From Kribbella soli (GTDB lineage Bacteria > Actinomycetota > Actinomycetes > Propionibacteriales > Kribbellaceae), in assembly GCF_004331345.1 (NCBI RefSeq), contig NZ_SJJZ01000001.1, positions 2,170,001 to 2,234,000 of the forward strand: 64,000 nt of DNA, given 5' to 3'. The notes beneath the pieces are model-generated. The model saw nothing but the letters and a program-made list of their open reading frames with translations. It did not search any database and had not been told where the DNA came from. The position numbers were made by a program, and so were the translations under genes. The first letter of the stretch is position 1, and the number at the start of each line of letters is the position of its first letter. Below are positions 8,549 through 17,908 of this stretch, in pieces.

Positions 8549-9774
8549 GCCTCGAGCCAGCACGCGACCGCGGCCGCCTGTTCGTTGCTCGCAGCAATGA
8601 CCTGGAGGCCGACCGGAAGGCCGTCAGCCGGAATCGGCAGGCTGACGGCCGCGTGCCGGGTCAGGTTCGCCAGGCGGGTGTTGTTCATCAACTTCCGGCG
8701 GATGTCGAGGCCGCCGTCGGCCGCTGCGGTGATGAGCGGTGCGGTCGTCAGGACGGTCGGGGTCAGTACGGCGTCGACGTCGGCGAGGACTGCGTCCAGC
8801 GCGGCCACGATCCGGCCGGCATCGTCCTTCGCCCGCTCGTAGTCCGCGGGCTGCACCAATGCAGCCTCGAGCAGGCGGCGGCGGACATCGGGTTGATAGA
8901 GGTCTTGCGAGCGACCGCGGTGACTGGCCACCGCTTCGGGCCCTTGCAGGTTGGCTGCTGTGGAGTAGCTCTGGGACCAGTCGGGCAGCTGCACCTCCAC
9001 GGCATCGAATGTATTCAAGGCAGCAGACCACGCACTGCTCACCGCAGGAGTCAGCCGGAGATACTCCGGGTTGGTCACGACACCGAGGCGGGGCTTACGC
9101 GGCGGCAAGAGAGCTACGCCTGCTAGCACGTTGAGCGCGTAGGCGGCATCTGACGCGGTTCTCGTGAGTACGCCGACATGGTCGAGGCTCTGGGACAGCG
9201 GGAACACCCGGTCGGTCGGCAGCGTGTTGTACGACGGTTTGAAGCCGACCACCCCGCACAGTGCAGCGGGGATGCGCACCGAGCCCGCGGTGTCCGTGCC
9301 GATCGCCAACGGCACCACGCCGGCTGCCACTGCAGCAGCTGATCCGGAGCTGGAGCCACCGGTCATCCGCGACAGGTCATGCGGGTTCCGGCACGGTCCG
9401 ACGCGGTTCGACGTACCAAAGCAGCCGTAAGCGAACTCATGCGTGTGCGACAGTCCGATCACGATCGCACCGGCCGCACGCAACCGCCGTACGACCTCAG
9501 CGTCCTGCCGCCCGACCTCGTCCATGGAGGCGGACCCGCAGCGGTACGGCAGGCCTTCGACCTCGATGATTTCCTTCACCAGCACAGGTACGCCGGCCAG
9601 CGCACCGGTCCGGTCGTGAGCCACGGCCGCCTTCCGCGCACCGTCGACGTCCAGGTGCACGATCGCGTTCAGGTCCGCCACTTCGGTGGCCCGCGACAGC
9701 GCGTCCTCGACCAACCGCACCGGATCCAGCGCACCGTCCCGTACCCCGGCCGCGATCTCCTCCAACGTCCTCAC
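8539..9774 (-). CDS. Amidase signature family protein
   Basis: A 411-residue amidase-signature enzyme that hydrolyses C-N bonds with a Ser-cisSer-Lys triad. Lys67 lies in PVLVKEI. The Gly/Ser-rich signature GGSSSGSAAAVA covers residues 139-150, and the nucleophile lies in GTDTAGSVRIPAA (Ser165). The reading frame is open much further upstream but runs antisense to the GNAT gene and has no family similarity there. The GTG at 9774 (VRTLEEIAAGV) is therefore the likely start. It is somewhat shorter than GatA and lacks gatB/gatC neighbours, so a role as a stand-alone amidase is more likely than in Gln-tRNA formation. Confidence 0.85.
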   Translation of the reverse strand: MRTLEEIAAGVRDGALDPVRLVEDALSRATEVADLNAIVHLDVDGARKAAVAHDRTGALAGVPVLVKEIIEVEGLPYRCGSASMDEVGRQDAEVVRRLRAAGAIVIGLSHTHEFAYGCFGTSNRVGPCRNPHDLSRMTGGSSSGSAAAVAAGVVPLAIGTDTAGSVRIPAALCGVVGFKPSYNTLPTDRVFPLSQSLDHVGVLTRTASDAAYALNVLAGVALLPPRKPRLGVVTNPEYLRLTPAVSSAWSAALNTFDAVEVQLPDWSQSYSTAANLQGPEAVASHRGRSQDLYQPDVRRRLLEAALVQPADYERAKDDAGRIVAALDAVLADVDAVLTPTVLTTAPLITAAADGGLDIRRKLMNNTRLANLTRHAAVSLPIPADGLPVGLQVIAASNEQAAAVACWLEAQR

Positions 9775-9841
9775 TCGCCCATCAGACCACGGAGAGGAAA
9801 CGGAAACAGGAGCGTCATGCCATCTTGCTACCGTCCGATGC

Positions 9842-10291
9842 ATGGTGATCGAGGGAGTGACACTGCGACCGGCGCCGCCGACCGACGCGGAGGTGCTGGC
9901 CCTCACCACCGCGCAACAGGCCGAACTGGCGGCGATGTACGGCGAGGACCAGCCGCTGGTCGCACTGCACCCCGACATCGCGTTCACGGTGCTGACGCTG
10001 GACGAGACGCCGGTCGGCTGCGTCGGACTGCAGCCGGTCGCGCCCGGTCTCGGCGAGATCAAGCGGATGTACGTCGTCCCGTCCGCTCGCGGCTGGGGTC
10101 TGTCCCGCATGCTCCTCGAGGTGGTCGAGGAGCAGGCCCGGACGGCAGGTCTCGCCAGACTCCGCCTCGAGACCGGCACCAAGCAGGTCGAGGCAATCGC
10201 GCTCTACACCAACCACGGCTACCAGCCGACTCCGCCGTACCCGCCCTTCGAGAACGAGATCGCCTCCCTCTGCTACGCCAAGAACCTCTAG
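9842..10291 (+). CDS. GNAT family N-acetyltransferase
   Basis: A 149-residue acetyltransferase. The acetyl-CoA-binding motif A is readable as IKRMYVVPSARGWGLSRMLL, followed by the late-strand ALYTNHGYQP that marks the GNAT C-terminus. The ATG at 9842 lies 67 bp from the divergent amidase start. No clear ribosome-binding site precedes it, so a leaderless message is possible. The acyl acceptor is unknown. The gene ends 4 bp inside the convergent YgjV-type gene. Confidence 0.88.
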   Translation: MVIEGVTLRPAPPTDAEVLALTTAQQAELAAMYGEDQPLVALHPDIAFTVLTLDETPVGCVGLQPVAPGLGEIKRMYVVPSARGWGLSRMLLEVVEEQARTAGLARLRLETGTKQVEAIALYTNHGYQPTPPYPPFENEIASLCYAKNL

Positions 10292-10899
10292 AGGTTCAGC
10301 ACCAGGGCTTCGCCTTCGCGGTGGAAGCCTAGGTTCTTCAGGTATGGGGTGGAGTCGCGCATTCGGGGTGGAGCGATGACCTGGTGGAAGCCCTGGTCGG
10401 TGAAGACGTCGCTGCGGCGGTACACGAACTCGCCCGGCGTGAAGTCGCGGTACTTCGGCACCACGTAGTCGAGGTCGATCTGCGCGCGCCCGGTGCCAGC
10501 GTCGTGGGCGAGGACGACGCCGACGGTGCGGTCGCCGTGCTGGACCAGGAACGCGTACGGGCTCGCGGCGAGCGTGAAGCCGGGGTTGAACCGGGTGATG
10601 TCCTTCTGGTGCCGCTCCAGGATGTAGCCCAGGTACGCGTCGGCCGAGTTCACCGGGAGCACCTGGTACTCCGCCTCGTCGTGCCGGTGCCGGAGTAGTC
10701 GCCACAGATGTACGACGTTGATGACCGCGAGGACCGCGTTCATACCGACCATCGGCCACACGCCGACGACCGCGTTGAACCCGACCAGGATCACGCACCC
10801 GATCAGGTTCAGAAGCCGCAACCGCAGGATCCGGGTCTGCAACAACGACCACACAACAAGCGCGGATCCGCCCCACCCGATGATGCTCCACACGTCCAC
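10288..10899 (-). CDS. YgjV family membrane protein with C-terminal GNAT-like domain
   Basis: A 203-residue protein. The first about 80 residues hold three hydrophobic segments (WGGSALVVWSLL, LLNLIGCVILVGFNAV, VGMNAVLAVINVVHLW), matching the YgjV family. The soluble C-terminal half has PKYRDFTPGEF and ends with YLKNLGFHREG, which resembles the last strand of GNAT folds. No function is established for this family. The GTG at 10899 is only 12 bp from the divergent aminotransferase start. Confidence 0.75.
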   Translation of the reverse strand: MDVWSIIGWGGSALVVWSLLQTRILRLRLLNLIGCVILVGFNAVVGVWPMVGMNAVLAVINVVHLWRLLRHRHDEAEYQVLPVNSADAYLGYILERHQKDITRFNPGFTLAASPYAFLVQHGDRTVGVVLAHDAGTGRAQIDLDYVVPKYRDFTPGEFVYRRSDVFTDQGFHQVIAPPRMRDSTPYLKNLGFHREGEALVLNL

Positions 10900-10911
10900 A
10901 CCCGGAGACTA

Positions 10912-11691
10912 GTGCGAGTGAGCGATTTCCTGCTGCTGGACGGCGCCCCGTTACCGATGGTCGACCCGATGGTGCTGCGAGCAACGTCGTACGGTCACTT
11001 CACCTCGATGCAGGTCCGCGACGGTCGGGTCGACGGGCTGGATCTGCACTTCGAGCGTCTGGACCGCAGTACGCGCGAGGTGTTCGGCCAACCGCTCCCC
11101 GAGGACCGCGTCCGTGCCGACCTCCGCGCGGCGCTCGATCAGGCGGGCGTCGGCGACCTCTCGATCCGCGTGAACGTCTTCGCCGACGACGAGCTCCACC
11201 TCCTGACGCGAGTCGGCCCGCCGGTGGCTGCCGGCACCAGTCCGGTCCGCCTGCTCGCCTACCAGCACGAACGCGCCGTCCCGCACCTCAAGCACACCGG
11301 CACGTTCGACCTCACGTACTACGCCCACGCCGCCGAGCAGTCCGGGTACGACGACGCGGTCTTCCACACCGCGACGGGCGAGCTCTCCGAAGCCTCCATC
11401 TGGAACATCTGCTTCGCCCGCGGCCCGCACCTCATCTTCCCCACCGCACCAACCCTCCCCGGCATCCGCCAGCAACTCCTCCAACGTGGCCTCAAATCCT
11501 TCGAAACCACCCCGATCCCCCTCACCAACCTCCCGACGTACGACGCCGCCTACCTCACCAACTCCATCGACCCAGCCCTCTCCGTGGCGTCGATCACGAC
11601 ACCCACAGGCACCACGACATACGCCCCACACCCACCGTCGGCCACCACCATCACCAACGCCTACGCAAGCCTCCCCGCGCAGCCCATCTGA
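10912..11691 (+). CDS. Aminotransferase class IV family protein
   Basis: About 259 residues of the class IV (fold IV) PLP enzymes, which include branched-chain aminotransferase, D-amino-acid transaminase and aminodeoxychorismate lyase. The substrate-loop arginine region LHFERLDRS, the conserved ELSEASIWNIC phosphate-binding segment and TLPGIRQQLL are present. The position expected for the catalytic lysine lies in HLKHTGTFDLTYY. The start is either GTG 10912 or GTG 10918; the longer frame into the neighbouring gene lacks similarity. A role in amino-acid or folate metabolism cannot be decided. GC content falls somewhat near the 3' end, where Thr/Pro codons dominate. Confidence 0.85.
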   Translation: MRVSDFLLLDGAPLPMVDPMVLRATSYGHFTSMQVRDGRVDGLDLHFERLDRSTREVFGQPLPEDRVRADLRAALDQAGVGDLSIRVNVFADDELHLLTRVGPPVAAGTSPVRLLAYQHERAVPHLKHTGTFDLTYYAHAAEQSGYDDAVFHTATGELSEASIWNICFARGPHLIFPTAPTLPGIRQQLLQRGLKSFETTPIPLTNLPTYDAAYLTNSIDPALSVASITTPTGTTTYAPHPPSATTITNAYASLPAQPI

Positions 11692-11699
11692 CCGAACCG

Positions 11700-12299
11700 T
11701 CAGCTCTCGAGGTCCGCCTGCGCCGATTCATCCGCCTTCAACGACTGCCGGGTAGCGAGCAGCCGGTTGACCGGGACCTCCACCGTGAACGGGAGATCGA
11801 CGCGGAGCACATCGGTCGAGCGAGCATGCACCACCGGCGAGCCGGACCTCAGGTCGAGGACGACGATCTCGGGGCCATCCGGCCCGAACTCGACGCGCCA
11901 CATCCACTGGATGCCTGCCGCCGCGTACAACTGCGGCTTGAAGATCCGGTCCATGGCGGCGTTCGACGGTGAGACCACCTCGACCACCAGGTGCACATCC
12001 GCTGGGACCAGCGCTACGGAGTCCGTGAGCAGCGCCGACGACTGAGCGACGATGACGTCCGGCACCAGCAATCGTCCCGTGGTCAACTGGAAGTTGGTCG
12101 CCTCCACAACGTCGGCCTCGTCCGGCGCTGACTCGCGCAGGAACACAGATATCCGCCCAGCCACCAACTGATGTCGTGGTGCAGGCGCCGGTGTCACAAG
12201 CAAACTCCCGTCGATGATCTCGTAGCGCTGCCCGTCGTCGGGCAGGCCGGCGAGATCGGCCGTGGTCCACGGCCCGAAATGAGAGAGCGACTCGGTCAT
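11700..12299 (-). CDS. Uma2 family endonuclease (DUF820)
   Basis: A 199-residue protein of the DUF820/Uma2 family, which has a PD-(D/E)XK restriction-endonuclease-like fold. Visible elements are GQRYEIIDGSLLVTPAP near the N-terminus, LLVPDVIVAQ and LVVEVVSPSNAAMDR, with the acidic residues and Glu expected of the core. The lysine that completes the motif (FKPQLYAAAGIQWMW region) is present. The ATG at 12299 is chosen over an in-frame extension of 15 residues. Family members are often encoded in many copies in actinobacteria and their biological targets are unknown. Confidence 0.85.
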   Translation of the reverse strand: MTESLSHFGPWTTADLAGLPDDGQRYEIIDGSLLVTPAPAPRHQLVAGRISVFLRESAPDEADVVEATNFQLTTGRLLVPDVIVAQSSALLTDSVALVPADVHLVVEVVSPSNAAMDRIFKPQLYAAAGIQWMWRVEFGPDGPEIVVLDLRSGSPVVHARSTDVLRVDLPFTVEVPVNRLLATRQSLKADESAQADLES

Positions 12300-12407
12300 C
12301 GAGATACCTGCTTTCTGGGTGCTGGTCAGCACGCCCCGGCACACAAAGAGAATACGTGTTTCACACCTCGGATCGACGCGAAAACGCAGGCCTGTGGAAA
12401 ACCCCGA

Positions 12408-13868
12408 TCAGGCGCGGTCGGCCCACCAGCGGAGGAGTTCTTCTCGGGCTTCGGCTTCGCCTAGGGGGCCTTGGTCCAGGCGTAGTTCCATGAGGAATTT
12501 GTAGGCTTCGCCAACCTCGCGGCCGGGGGAGATTCCTAGGATCTGCATGATCTGGTTGCCGTCGAGGTCGGGGCGGAGGGCGTCGAGTTCCTCCTGCTCC
12601 TGCAGGCGCTCGATGCGGGCCTCGAGGTCGTCGTACGCGGCGCGGAGCGACTCCGCCTTGCGGCGGTTGCGGGTGGTGCAGTCGGCGCGGGTCAGGATGT
12701 GCAGCCGCTCGAGCTGGTCGCCGGCGTCCCGGACATAGCGGCGTACGGCGGAGTCCGTCCACTCACCCTCGCCGTACCCGTGGAAGCGCAGGTGCAGCTC
12801 GATCAGCTTGCTGATCTGCTCGATCTGCTCGTTGCTGAACCGCAGCGCCTTCATCCGCTTCCGGGCCAGCTTCGCCCCGACCACGTCGTGGTGGTGGAAC
12901 GTCACCTTCCGCGCACCCTCGAACTTCAGCGTCTTCGGTTTCCCGATGTCGTGGATCAGTGCCGCGAACCGAACGACGAAATCGGGCGTCGGAACAGACA
13001 GACGAGATTCCAGATCGATGGCCTGATCGAGGACGGTGAGTGAGTGCTCGTACACATCCTTGTGCCGGTGGTGCTCGTCCTTCATCAGCTGCAGCGCCGG
13101 CAGCTCCGGCAGCACGTGCTCGACCAGCCCGGTCGAGACCAGCAGGTCGAGCCCGATCCGCGGGTGGTCGGCGCAGATCAGCTTCTCCAGCTCGTCGCGG
13201 ACCCGCTCGGCGGACACGATCGTGATCCGGTCGGCCATCGCGGTCATCGCCGTCACCACGGCGGGGTCGGGTGTGAACCCGAGCTGCGCCGCGAACCGGG
13301 CCGCCCGCATCATCCGCAGCGGGTCGTCCGAGAACGAGTCCTCCGGCGTACCGGGGGTCCGGATCCGCTGGTGCGCGACGTCCTCCATCCCGCCGTACGG
13401 GTCGACGAACTGCCGCGACGGCAGCCGGACCGCCATCGCGTTCATCGCGAAGTCCCGGCGGGCCAGGTCGCCCTCCAGGCTGTCGCCGTACGACACCTCC
13501 GGCTTGCGCGAGGTGGGATCGTAGGTCTCGGACCTGTACGTCGTGACCTCCAGGACCCACTCGCCCTTCCGACTACCGATGGTGCCGAACGCCTTGCCGA
13601 TGTCCCAGACATGGTCCGCCCAGCCGGACAGCAACCGCTCGATCACGTCCGGGTGCGCTGACGTGGTGAAGTCCAGATCCTTGCTCCCCCGGCCGAGGAG
13701 AATGTCCCGGACAGGACCGCCGACCAGGGCGATCTCGTGGCCTGCGTCGGCGAACCGGTGGCCCAGTTCGTCGACCACTGGAGCGAGTTCCAGCAGGGCC
13801 TGGACAGCTCGCCGCTGTGCGGCGGGCAACGATCCGGCGGAGCCTGACTGGTCGGCAAAGGGTGACAC
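12408..13868 (-). CDS. CCA tRNA nucleotidyltransferase
   Basis: A 486-residue protein that adds or repairs the CCA end of tRNAs. The class II nucleotidyltransferase head shows LVGGPVRDILLGR and the catalytic DLDFTT. An RNA-binding region with GTPEDSFSDDPLRMMRAARF follows, then an HD domain (FAALIHDIGKP) of the kind fused to bacterial CCA enzymes, ending near ISPGREVGEA. It keeps the actinobacterial position next to DUF6049 and murJ. The GTG start at 13868 is 24 bp from the divergent DUF6049 start. Most tRNAs in actinobacteria lack an encoded CCA, so it should be essential. Confidence 0.96.
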   Translation of the reverse strand: MSPFADQSGSAGSLPAAQRRAVQALLELAPVVDELGHRFADAGHEIALVGGPVRDILLGRGSKDLDFTTSAHPDVIERLLSGWADHVWDIGKAFGTIGSRKGEWVLEVTTYRSETYDPTSRKPEVSYGDSLEGDLARRDFAMNAMAVRLPSRQFVDPYGGMEDVAHQRIRTPGTPEDSFSDDPLRMMRAARFAAQLGFTPDPAVVTAMTAMADRITIVSAERVRDELEKLICADHPRIGLDLLVSTGLVEHVLPELPALQLMKDEHHRHKDVYEHSLTVLDQAIDLESRLSVPTPDFVVRFAALIHDIGKPKTLKFEGARKVTFHHHDVVGAKLARKRMKALRFSNEQIEQISKLIELHLRFHGYGEGEWTDSAVRRYVRDAGDQLERLHILTRADCTTRNRRKAESLRAAYDDLEARIERLQEQEELDALRPDLDGNQIMQILGISPGREVGEAYKFLMELRLDQGPLGEAEAREELLRWWADRA

Positions 13869-13875
13869 GGGGAAC

Positions 13876-13882
13876 TAGGTTA
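13876..13882. promoter_or_regulatory. Overlapping divergent -10 elements (pcnA-type gene / DUF6049 gene)
   Basis: In the 24-bp spacer the bases TAGGTTA read as a -10 for the rightward gene (TAGGTT, 11 nt before its GTG). On the other strand they read as TAACCT, 8 nt before the leftward GTG. Both transcripts would be leaderless, which is common in actinobacteria. Confidence 0.4.
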
Positions 13883-13892
13883 CGGTGACGGC

Positions 13893-16169
13893 GTGTTCAG
13901 ACGGCGACTGAGGCTCTCCGCGGTGGCGGGAGCCTGCCTTGTGGTTGCTGCCTCGGCAGCGACTCTGGGCGCTCCGGCCGAGGCGGAGGCGGCGCCCGCC
14001 GACGAGCCGGCCGTCCAGGTCACCATCGACTCGTTCGGCCCAACCGCGCCGAAGCCCGGCGAGCCGGTCGTGATCAAGGGCCGGGTGACGAACACCAGCT
14101 CGGTGACGTTCGAGGAGCCGCAGGCCCTCGCATGTATCGACCGGACCCGCCTGGCCAGCACGGCCGCGCTGGACGCGATCTCCACCGAGCAGAACATCCC
14201 GATCAGCGAACGCGACAGCTGCCGCAACCTGACCAACGACGAGCAGACCTTCCAGCCGTTCGATCAGCCGCTGGCGCCTAAGGAAACGGTCGCGTTCACG
14301 CTGACCGTGCCTTGGAAGGAATGGCGGATCACCGACCACACCGGCGTGTACGTCGTCGGCGTCGCGTTCCGGGGGCAGCCGCCGAACAGCTCGCGGATCA
14401 TGGCCGGCCGGGCCCGCACCCTGATGCCGGTGCTCGGCAAGGAGCCGTTGACCCGTCCGGTCAACACCGCCCTCGTCGTACCGCTGCGGCATCGCCCGAC
14501 CCAGCTCGGCGGCAAGAACTTCGCGAACGAGTCGCTGGCCACGTCGCTGGCGCCGACCGGATCGCTCGGCCGGCTGCTCGCACTCGGCCGGCAGCACCAG
14601 GTCACCTGGCTGGTCGACCCGGCGATGCTCGACGAGATCCGGCAGCTGACCAAGGGGTACGTCGTCGTCGGCGAGAACGGCCAGACGACCGGCACCGGAC
14701 AGGCCGTCGCGACCACCTGGCTCAGGGAGTTCGACGCCGGCCGGAGCCGCGGCAACCAGGTCGTGCTGCTGCCGTACGGCGACCCGGACGTCGCCAGCCT
14801 GCTGGACTCCGGCGACCCGCTGAAGAAGCTCGTCGGGCAGGCCCGCACGAAGACCGAGCGGTCCGGTGGCGAACTGGCCCCGGGCTTCACCAATGGGCTG
14901 TCGCTCGAGGGCGGCGCCGCCGCCGGTCGCTACCTGGCTGCTGCATCCACCGGTTTCGCCGGTGCCACTGCCGACGACCTGAACCTGGTCAGCAGCTCCT
15001 CGTGGTCGACGGCAAACCGCCCGGTGCTGACCACCAGCCCCGTGTACGACGTACTCACGCCGGAAGGCCCCGATCAGGCCGTCCGTACGGTGATCGCCAA
15101 CTCGTCCCTGACCACCGGGGGCCCGGATCCAGAGACCGCCGAGAGCCCGCTCCAGGTCCGGCAACGGTTCGCGGCCGTCACCTCGCTGATCGCAGCCGGC
15201 GGTAAGGGCACCGCGTCCGTGGTCGTCGCGCCGCCCCGTGGCTGGGACAGCGACGGCCGCGCCACCGCTGCGCTCGCAGGCAGTCTGTCGCTGCCGTGGA
15301 TCAAGGCCACCGACGTGGCCGGCGTAGTGGAGGCCAACCCGAGACCGCTGTCCACCAGGGCACCGGCCGCGGCGAAGTCGAACGGCGTACTGACCGAAAC
15401 CCAGCTGGACAGCATCCGGCAGCTCGACGACGCGACCACCACGATGCAGGACCTGCTCGTCGACGGGAACGCGTTGCCGGAGGTGATGACGCAGGCGCTG
15501 CTGCGGTCCACCTCGTCCGGCTGGAACGGGTACCCGGAAGAGGCCCGGCGCTTCACCGCGATCGAGCTCGGCTCGGCCAACCAGCAGCTCGGGAAGGTGC
15601 ACCTCGTGAACGCGAGCGTGGACCGCGGGCTGCGCAAGGAGATCAAGGTCAACCTGGCCGGCAGCAAGGGCACGTTCCCGCTGACGATCACCAACGACAC
15701 CGACTGGTCGGTCCGGGTCGGCATCGTGGTCAGCTCGGCGAACCGGTCCGACCTGAAGATCAAGCCGCTGCAGACCGCCGTCCTCGGCCCCGGGCAGAAG
15801 TGGACGCCGCGGATCACCGCGAGCGCCGAGCAGAACGGTCTGATCCGCGCCAACGCGCAGGTGACCAACGCGGACGGCAGGCCGGTCGGCAAGCCCCAGG
15901 AGCTGCTGATCCAGGCCAGCCAGTACGGCAGCGTCGGCTGGATCCTGGTCGGCGCCGCGTGCGCCCTGCTGTTCGGTACGTCGTTCGTCCGCATCTATCG
16001 CCGGGTCCGCACCGAGCGCCGCAACACGGCCGCCGCGACCACCGGCGCCACCACGGACGCCGACCGCACCGCTGATCCCGCCCACGATCGCCCCGAGGCG
16101 AACGGCGTACCCGAAGCTCAAGCTCCGGATGCGTCCCTGAAAGAAGGAGTCGGTTCGAAGGATGGCTGA
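13893..16169 (+). CDS. DUF6049 family envelope protein
   Basis: A 758-residue exported and membrane-anchored protein. It has a signal peptide at residues 1-33 (RRRLRLSAVAG...AEA) and a long extracytoplasmic region that starts with an immunoglobulin-like segment (VQVTIDSFGPTAPKPGEPVVIKGRVTNTS). One C-terminal transmembrane helix lies near residue 690 (GSVGWILVGAACALLFGTSF), with a short charged tail. It occupies the place of mycobacterial Rv3909, between the CCA-adding enzyme and murJ. The molecular function is not known; position suggests a role in envelope assembly with MurJ. Its stop overlaps the murJ start by 8 bp, which implies co-translation. Confidence 0.88.
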   Translation: MFRRRLRLSAVAGACLVVAASAATLGAPAEAEAAPADEPAVQVTIDSFGPTAPKPGEPVVIKGRVTNTSSVTFEEPQALACIDRTRLASTAALDAISTEQNIPISERDSCRNLTNDEQTFQPFDQPLAPKETVAFTLTVPWKEWRITDHTGVYVVGVAFRGQPPNSSRIMAGRARTLMPVLGKEPLTRPVNTALVVPLRHRPTQLGGKNFANESLATSLAPTGSLGRLLALGRQHQVTWLVDPAMLDEIRQLTKGYVVVGENGQTTGTGQAVATTWLREFDAGRSRGNQVVLLPYGDPDVASLLDSGDPLKKLVGQARTKTERSGGELAPGFTNGLSLEGGAAAGRYLAAASTGFAGATADDLNLVSSSSWSTANRPVLTTSPVYDVLTPEGPDQAVRTVIANSSLTTGGPDPETAESPLQVRQRFAAVTSLIAAGGKGTASVVVAPPRGWDSDGRATAALAGSLSLPWIKATDVAGVVEANPRPLSTRAPAAAKSNGVLTETQLDSIRQLDDATTTMQDLLVDGNALPEVMTQALLRSTSSGWNGYPEEARRFTAIELGSANQQLGKVHLVNASVDRGLRKEIKVNLAGSKGTFPLTITNDTDWSVRVGIVVSSANRSDLKIKPLQTAVLGPGQKWTPRITASAEQNGLIRANAQVTNADGRPVGKPQELLIQASQYGSVGWILVGAACALLFGTSFVRIYRRVRTERRNTAAATTGATTDADRTADPAHDRPEANGVPEAQAPDASLKEGVGSKDG

Positions 16170-17808
16170 CCGCACCCTGCGCTCCGCGGCGGTGATGGCA
16201 GCCGGAACGGTGCTGTCCCGCCTGCTCGGATTCATCCGGATCGCCCTGCTCGCGGCCGCCATCGGTACGGCGCTGCGCGGCGACATCTTCACCGCCGCGA
16301 ACACGATCCCGAACAGCCTGTACATCCTGCTGGCCGGCGGCGTCTTCAACACCGTGCTGGTCCCGCAACTGGTGCGCGCGATCAAGAACCACGACGACGA
16401 CGGCCAGGACTTCACGAACCGGATCCTGACGTTCGGCTTCGTCGTCCTCGCGGTCGTCACGGTGGCCTGTGTGCTGCTCGCGCCGGCGATCGCCGAGCTG
16501 TACCTGCCGAAGGAACTGCACGACCCGTCCCGGGCGACCGAGAAGGCGAACATGATCATGTTCGTCCGGCTCTGCCTGCCGCAGATCTTCTTCTACGGCG
16601 CGTTCGTCCTGGTCGGGCAGGTGCTGAACGCGCGCCGCCGGTTCGGTCCGATGATGTGGGCGCCGATCGCGAACAACATCGTCGCGTGCGCGTCGATCGT
16701 GGTCTTCCTGCTGATCTACCGGGTCGGCGACAACCCGCCGACGTACAGCCACGGCGAGGAACTGCTGCTCGGTCTCGGGCACACCGTGGGCATCGCCGTA
16801 CAGCTGCTGGTGCTGCTGCCCTATCTGAAGGCGAGCGGGCACACCTACCGGCCGAAGTTCGGTCTCCGCGGAACTGGTCTGGGACACACTGCCCGATTGG
16901 GCATCTGGACAGTTTTCTTCGTCGCCGTGAACCAGGTGACGCTGGTCGTCGTCACCCAGCTCGCCATCGCCGGTAGCGCCTCGGACGACCCCGGCGCGAA
17001 GGCCGGTCTGTTCGCGTACAGCACCGCGATGCTGATCATCCTGGTGCCGCACGGCATCGTCACGGTCTCGCTCGCGACCGCGGCCCTGCCGCAGATGTCG
17101 GCGCTGGCGGCCGACGGCGACACCGCCGAGGTGGGACGGATGTCCGCCCGGTCGATCCGGCAGACGCTCGCGATCGTCGTACCGGCGGCGGCCGCGATGA
17201 TCGCGTTCGCCTACCCGATCGTGACGATCATCGCCGGGTACGGCTCGGGCAAGAACAACCTGACGCTGATGTCCTACACGTTGATGACGCTGGCGCTCGG
17301 GATCGTGCCGTTCACCGTGCAGTACTTCCAGCTCCGCACGTTCTACGCCTTCGAGGACACCCGTACGCCGTTCTTCCTGCAGTGCGTGATCGCAGCGACG
17401 AACATCGCGGCGGCCGTGATCGGGGTCCGTGTGCTGCTGGACCAGGCGCACCTCCGGTTCAGCGGTGTGGTGCTCGGTGGGGCGTACGCGCTGGCGTACC
17501 TGGTCGCCGTACTGATCTCCCGGCCCGTCCTGCGGCGCAAGGTGCCGCGGGTCCCGGGCGCCGGGATCGGGCTGCCGATGCTCGCGATGGTGATCGCCGC
17601 GGTCGCCGGCGCCGGCGCGGGGCGCGTGGTGCTCTGGCTGCTGAACCTCGCGATCGACTGGTCCGGACCCCTCGGCGCCGTCCTCCAACTGGCCGTCGCG
17701 GCGGTCGTGATGCTGCCGGTGTACGCCGCCGTGGCGCGGGTACTCCGCATCCACGAGGTCAACGACGTGGTGTCCATGGTCACATCGAAGTTGCCGATCC
17801 GCCGCTGA
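16162..17808 (+). CDS. murJ: Murein lipid II flippase MurJ
   Basis: A 548-residue polytopic membrane protein of the MviN/MurJ group in the MOP superfamily, which moves lipid II across the membrane for peptidoglycan synthesis. The N-terminal MAAGTVLSRLLGFIRIALLA is characteristic, and about 14 hydrophobic helices can be followed to KVPRVPG and the end. In mycobacteria the same polypeptide continues into a pseudokinase and an extracytoplasmic domain. Here those parts are a separate gene 100 bp downstream. The ATG at 16162 lies inside the DUF6049 reading frame, with GAAGGA-like sequence upstream. Confidence 0.95.
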   Translation: MADRTLRSAAVMAAGTVLSRLLGFIRIALLAAAIGTALRGDIFTAANTIPNSLYILLAGGVFNTVLVPQLVRAIKNHDDDGQDFTNRILTFGFVVLAVVTVACVLLAPAIAELYLPKELHDPSRATEKANMIMFVRLCLPQIFFYGAFVLVGQVLNARRRFGPMMWAPIANNIVACASIVVFLLIYRVGDNPPTYSHGEELLLGLGHTVGIAVQLLVLLPYLKASGHTYRPKFGLRGTGLGHTARLGIWTVFFVAVNQVTLVVVTQLAIAGSASDDPGAKAGLFAYSTAMLIILVPHGIVTVSLATAALPQMSALAADGDTAEVGRMSARSIRQTLAIVVPAAAAMIAFAYPIVTIIAGYGSGKNNLTLMSYTLMTLALGIVPFTVQYFQLRTFYAFEDTRTPFFLQCVIAATNIAAAVIGVRVLLDQAHLRFSGVVLGGAYALAYLVAVLISRPVLRRKVPRVPGAGIGLPMLAMVIAAVAGAGAGRVVLWLLNLAIDWSGPLGAVLQLAVAAVVMLPVYAAVARVLRIHEVNDVVSMVTSKLPIRR

Positions 17809-17908
17809 TCCGGACCGCTTGTGCATTAGTGCACCACCTGTCCGGTCAGTGGGGCACTACGATGGGGCTGCGATCAGGAGCCGGGTACATTGGAGGGCGA
17901 GAGACACC

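Noticed and set aside
9775..10182. N-terminal extension of the amidase to 547 residues
   Set aside because: The extra residues are antisense to the GNAT gene and unlike amidases; GTG 9774 matches the family start.
12355..12370. Half parS (TGTTTCACACC) upstream of the CCA-adding enzyme stop side
   Set aside because: Only one half of the palindrome is present; ParB binding needs the full dyad.
13875..16559. 894-codon leftward open frame opposite DUF6049 and murJ
   Set aside because: It is a shadow of GC-rich third positions. It lacks family similarity and is Arg/Val/Gly junk, while both rightward genes have clear motifs.
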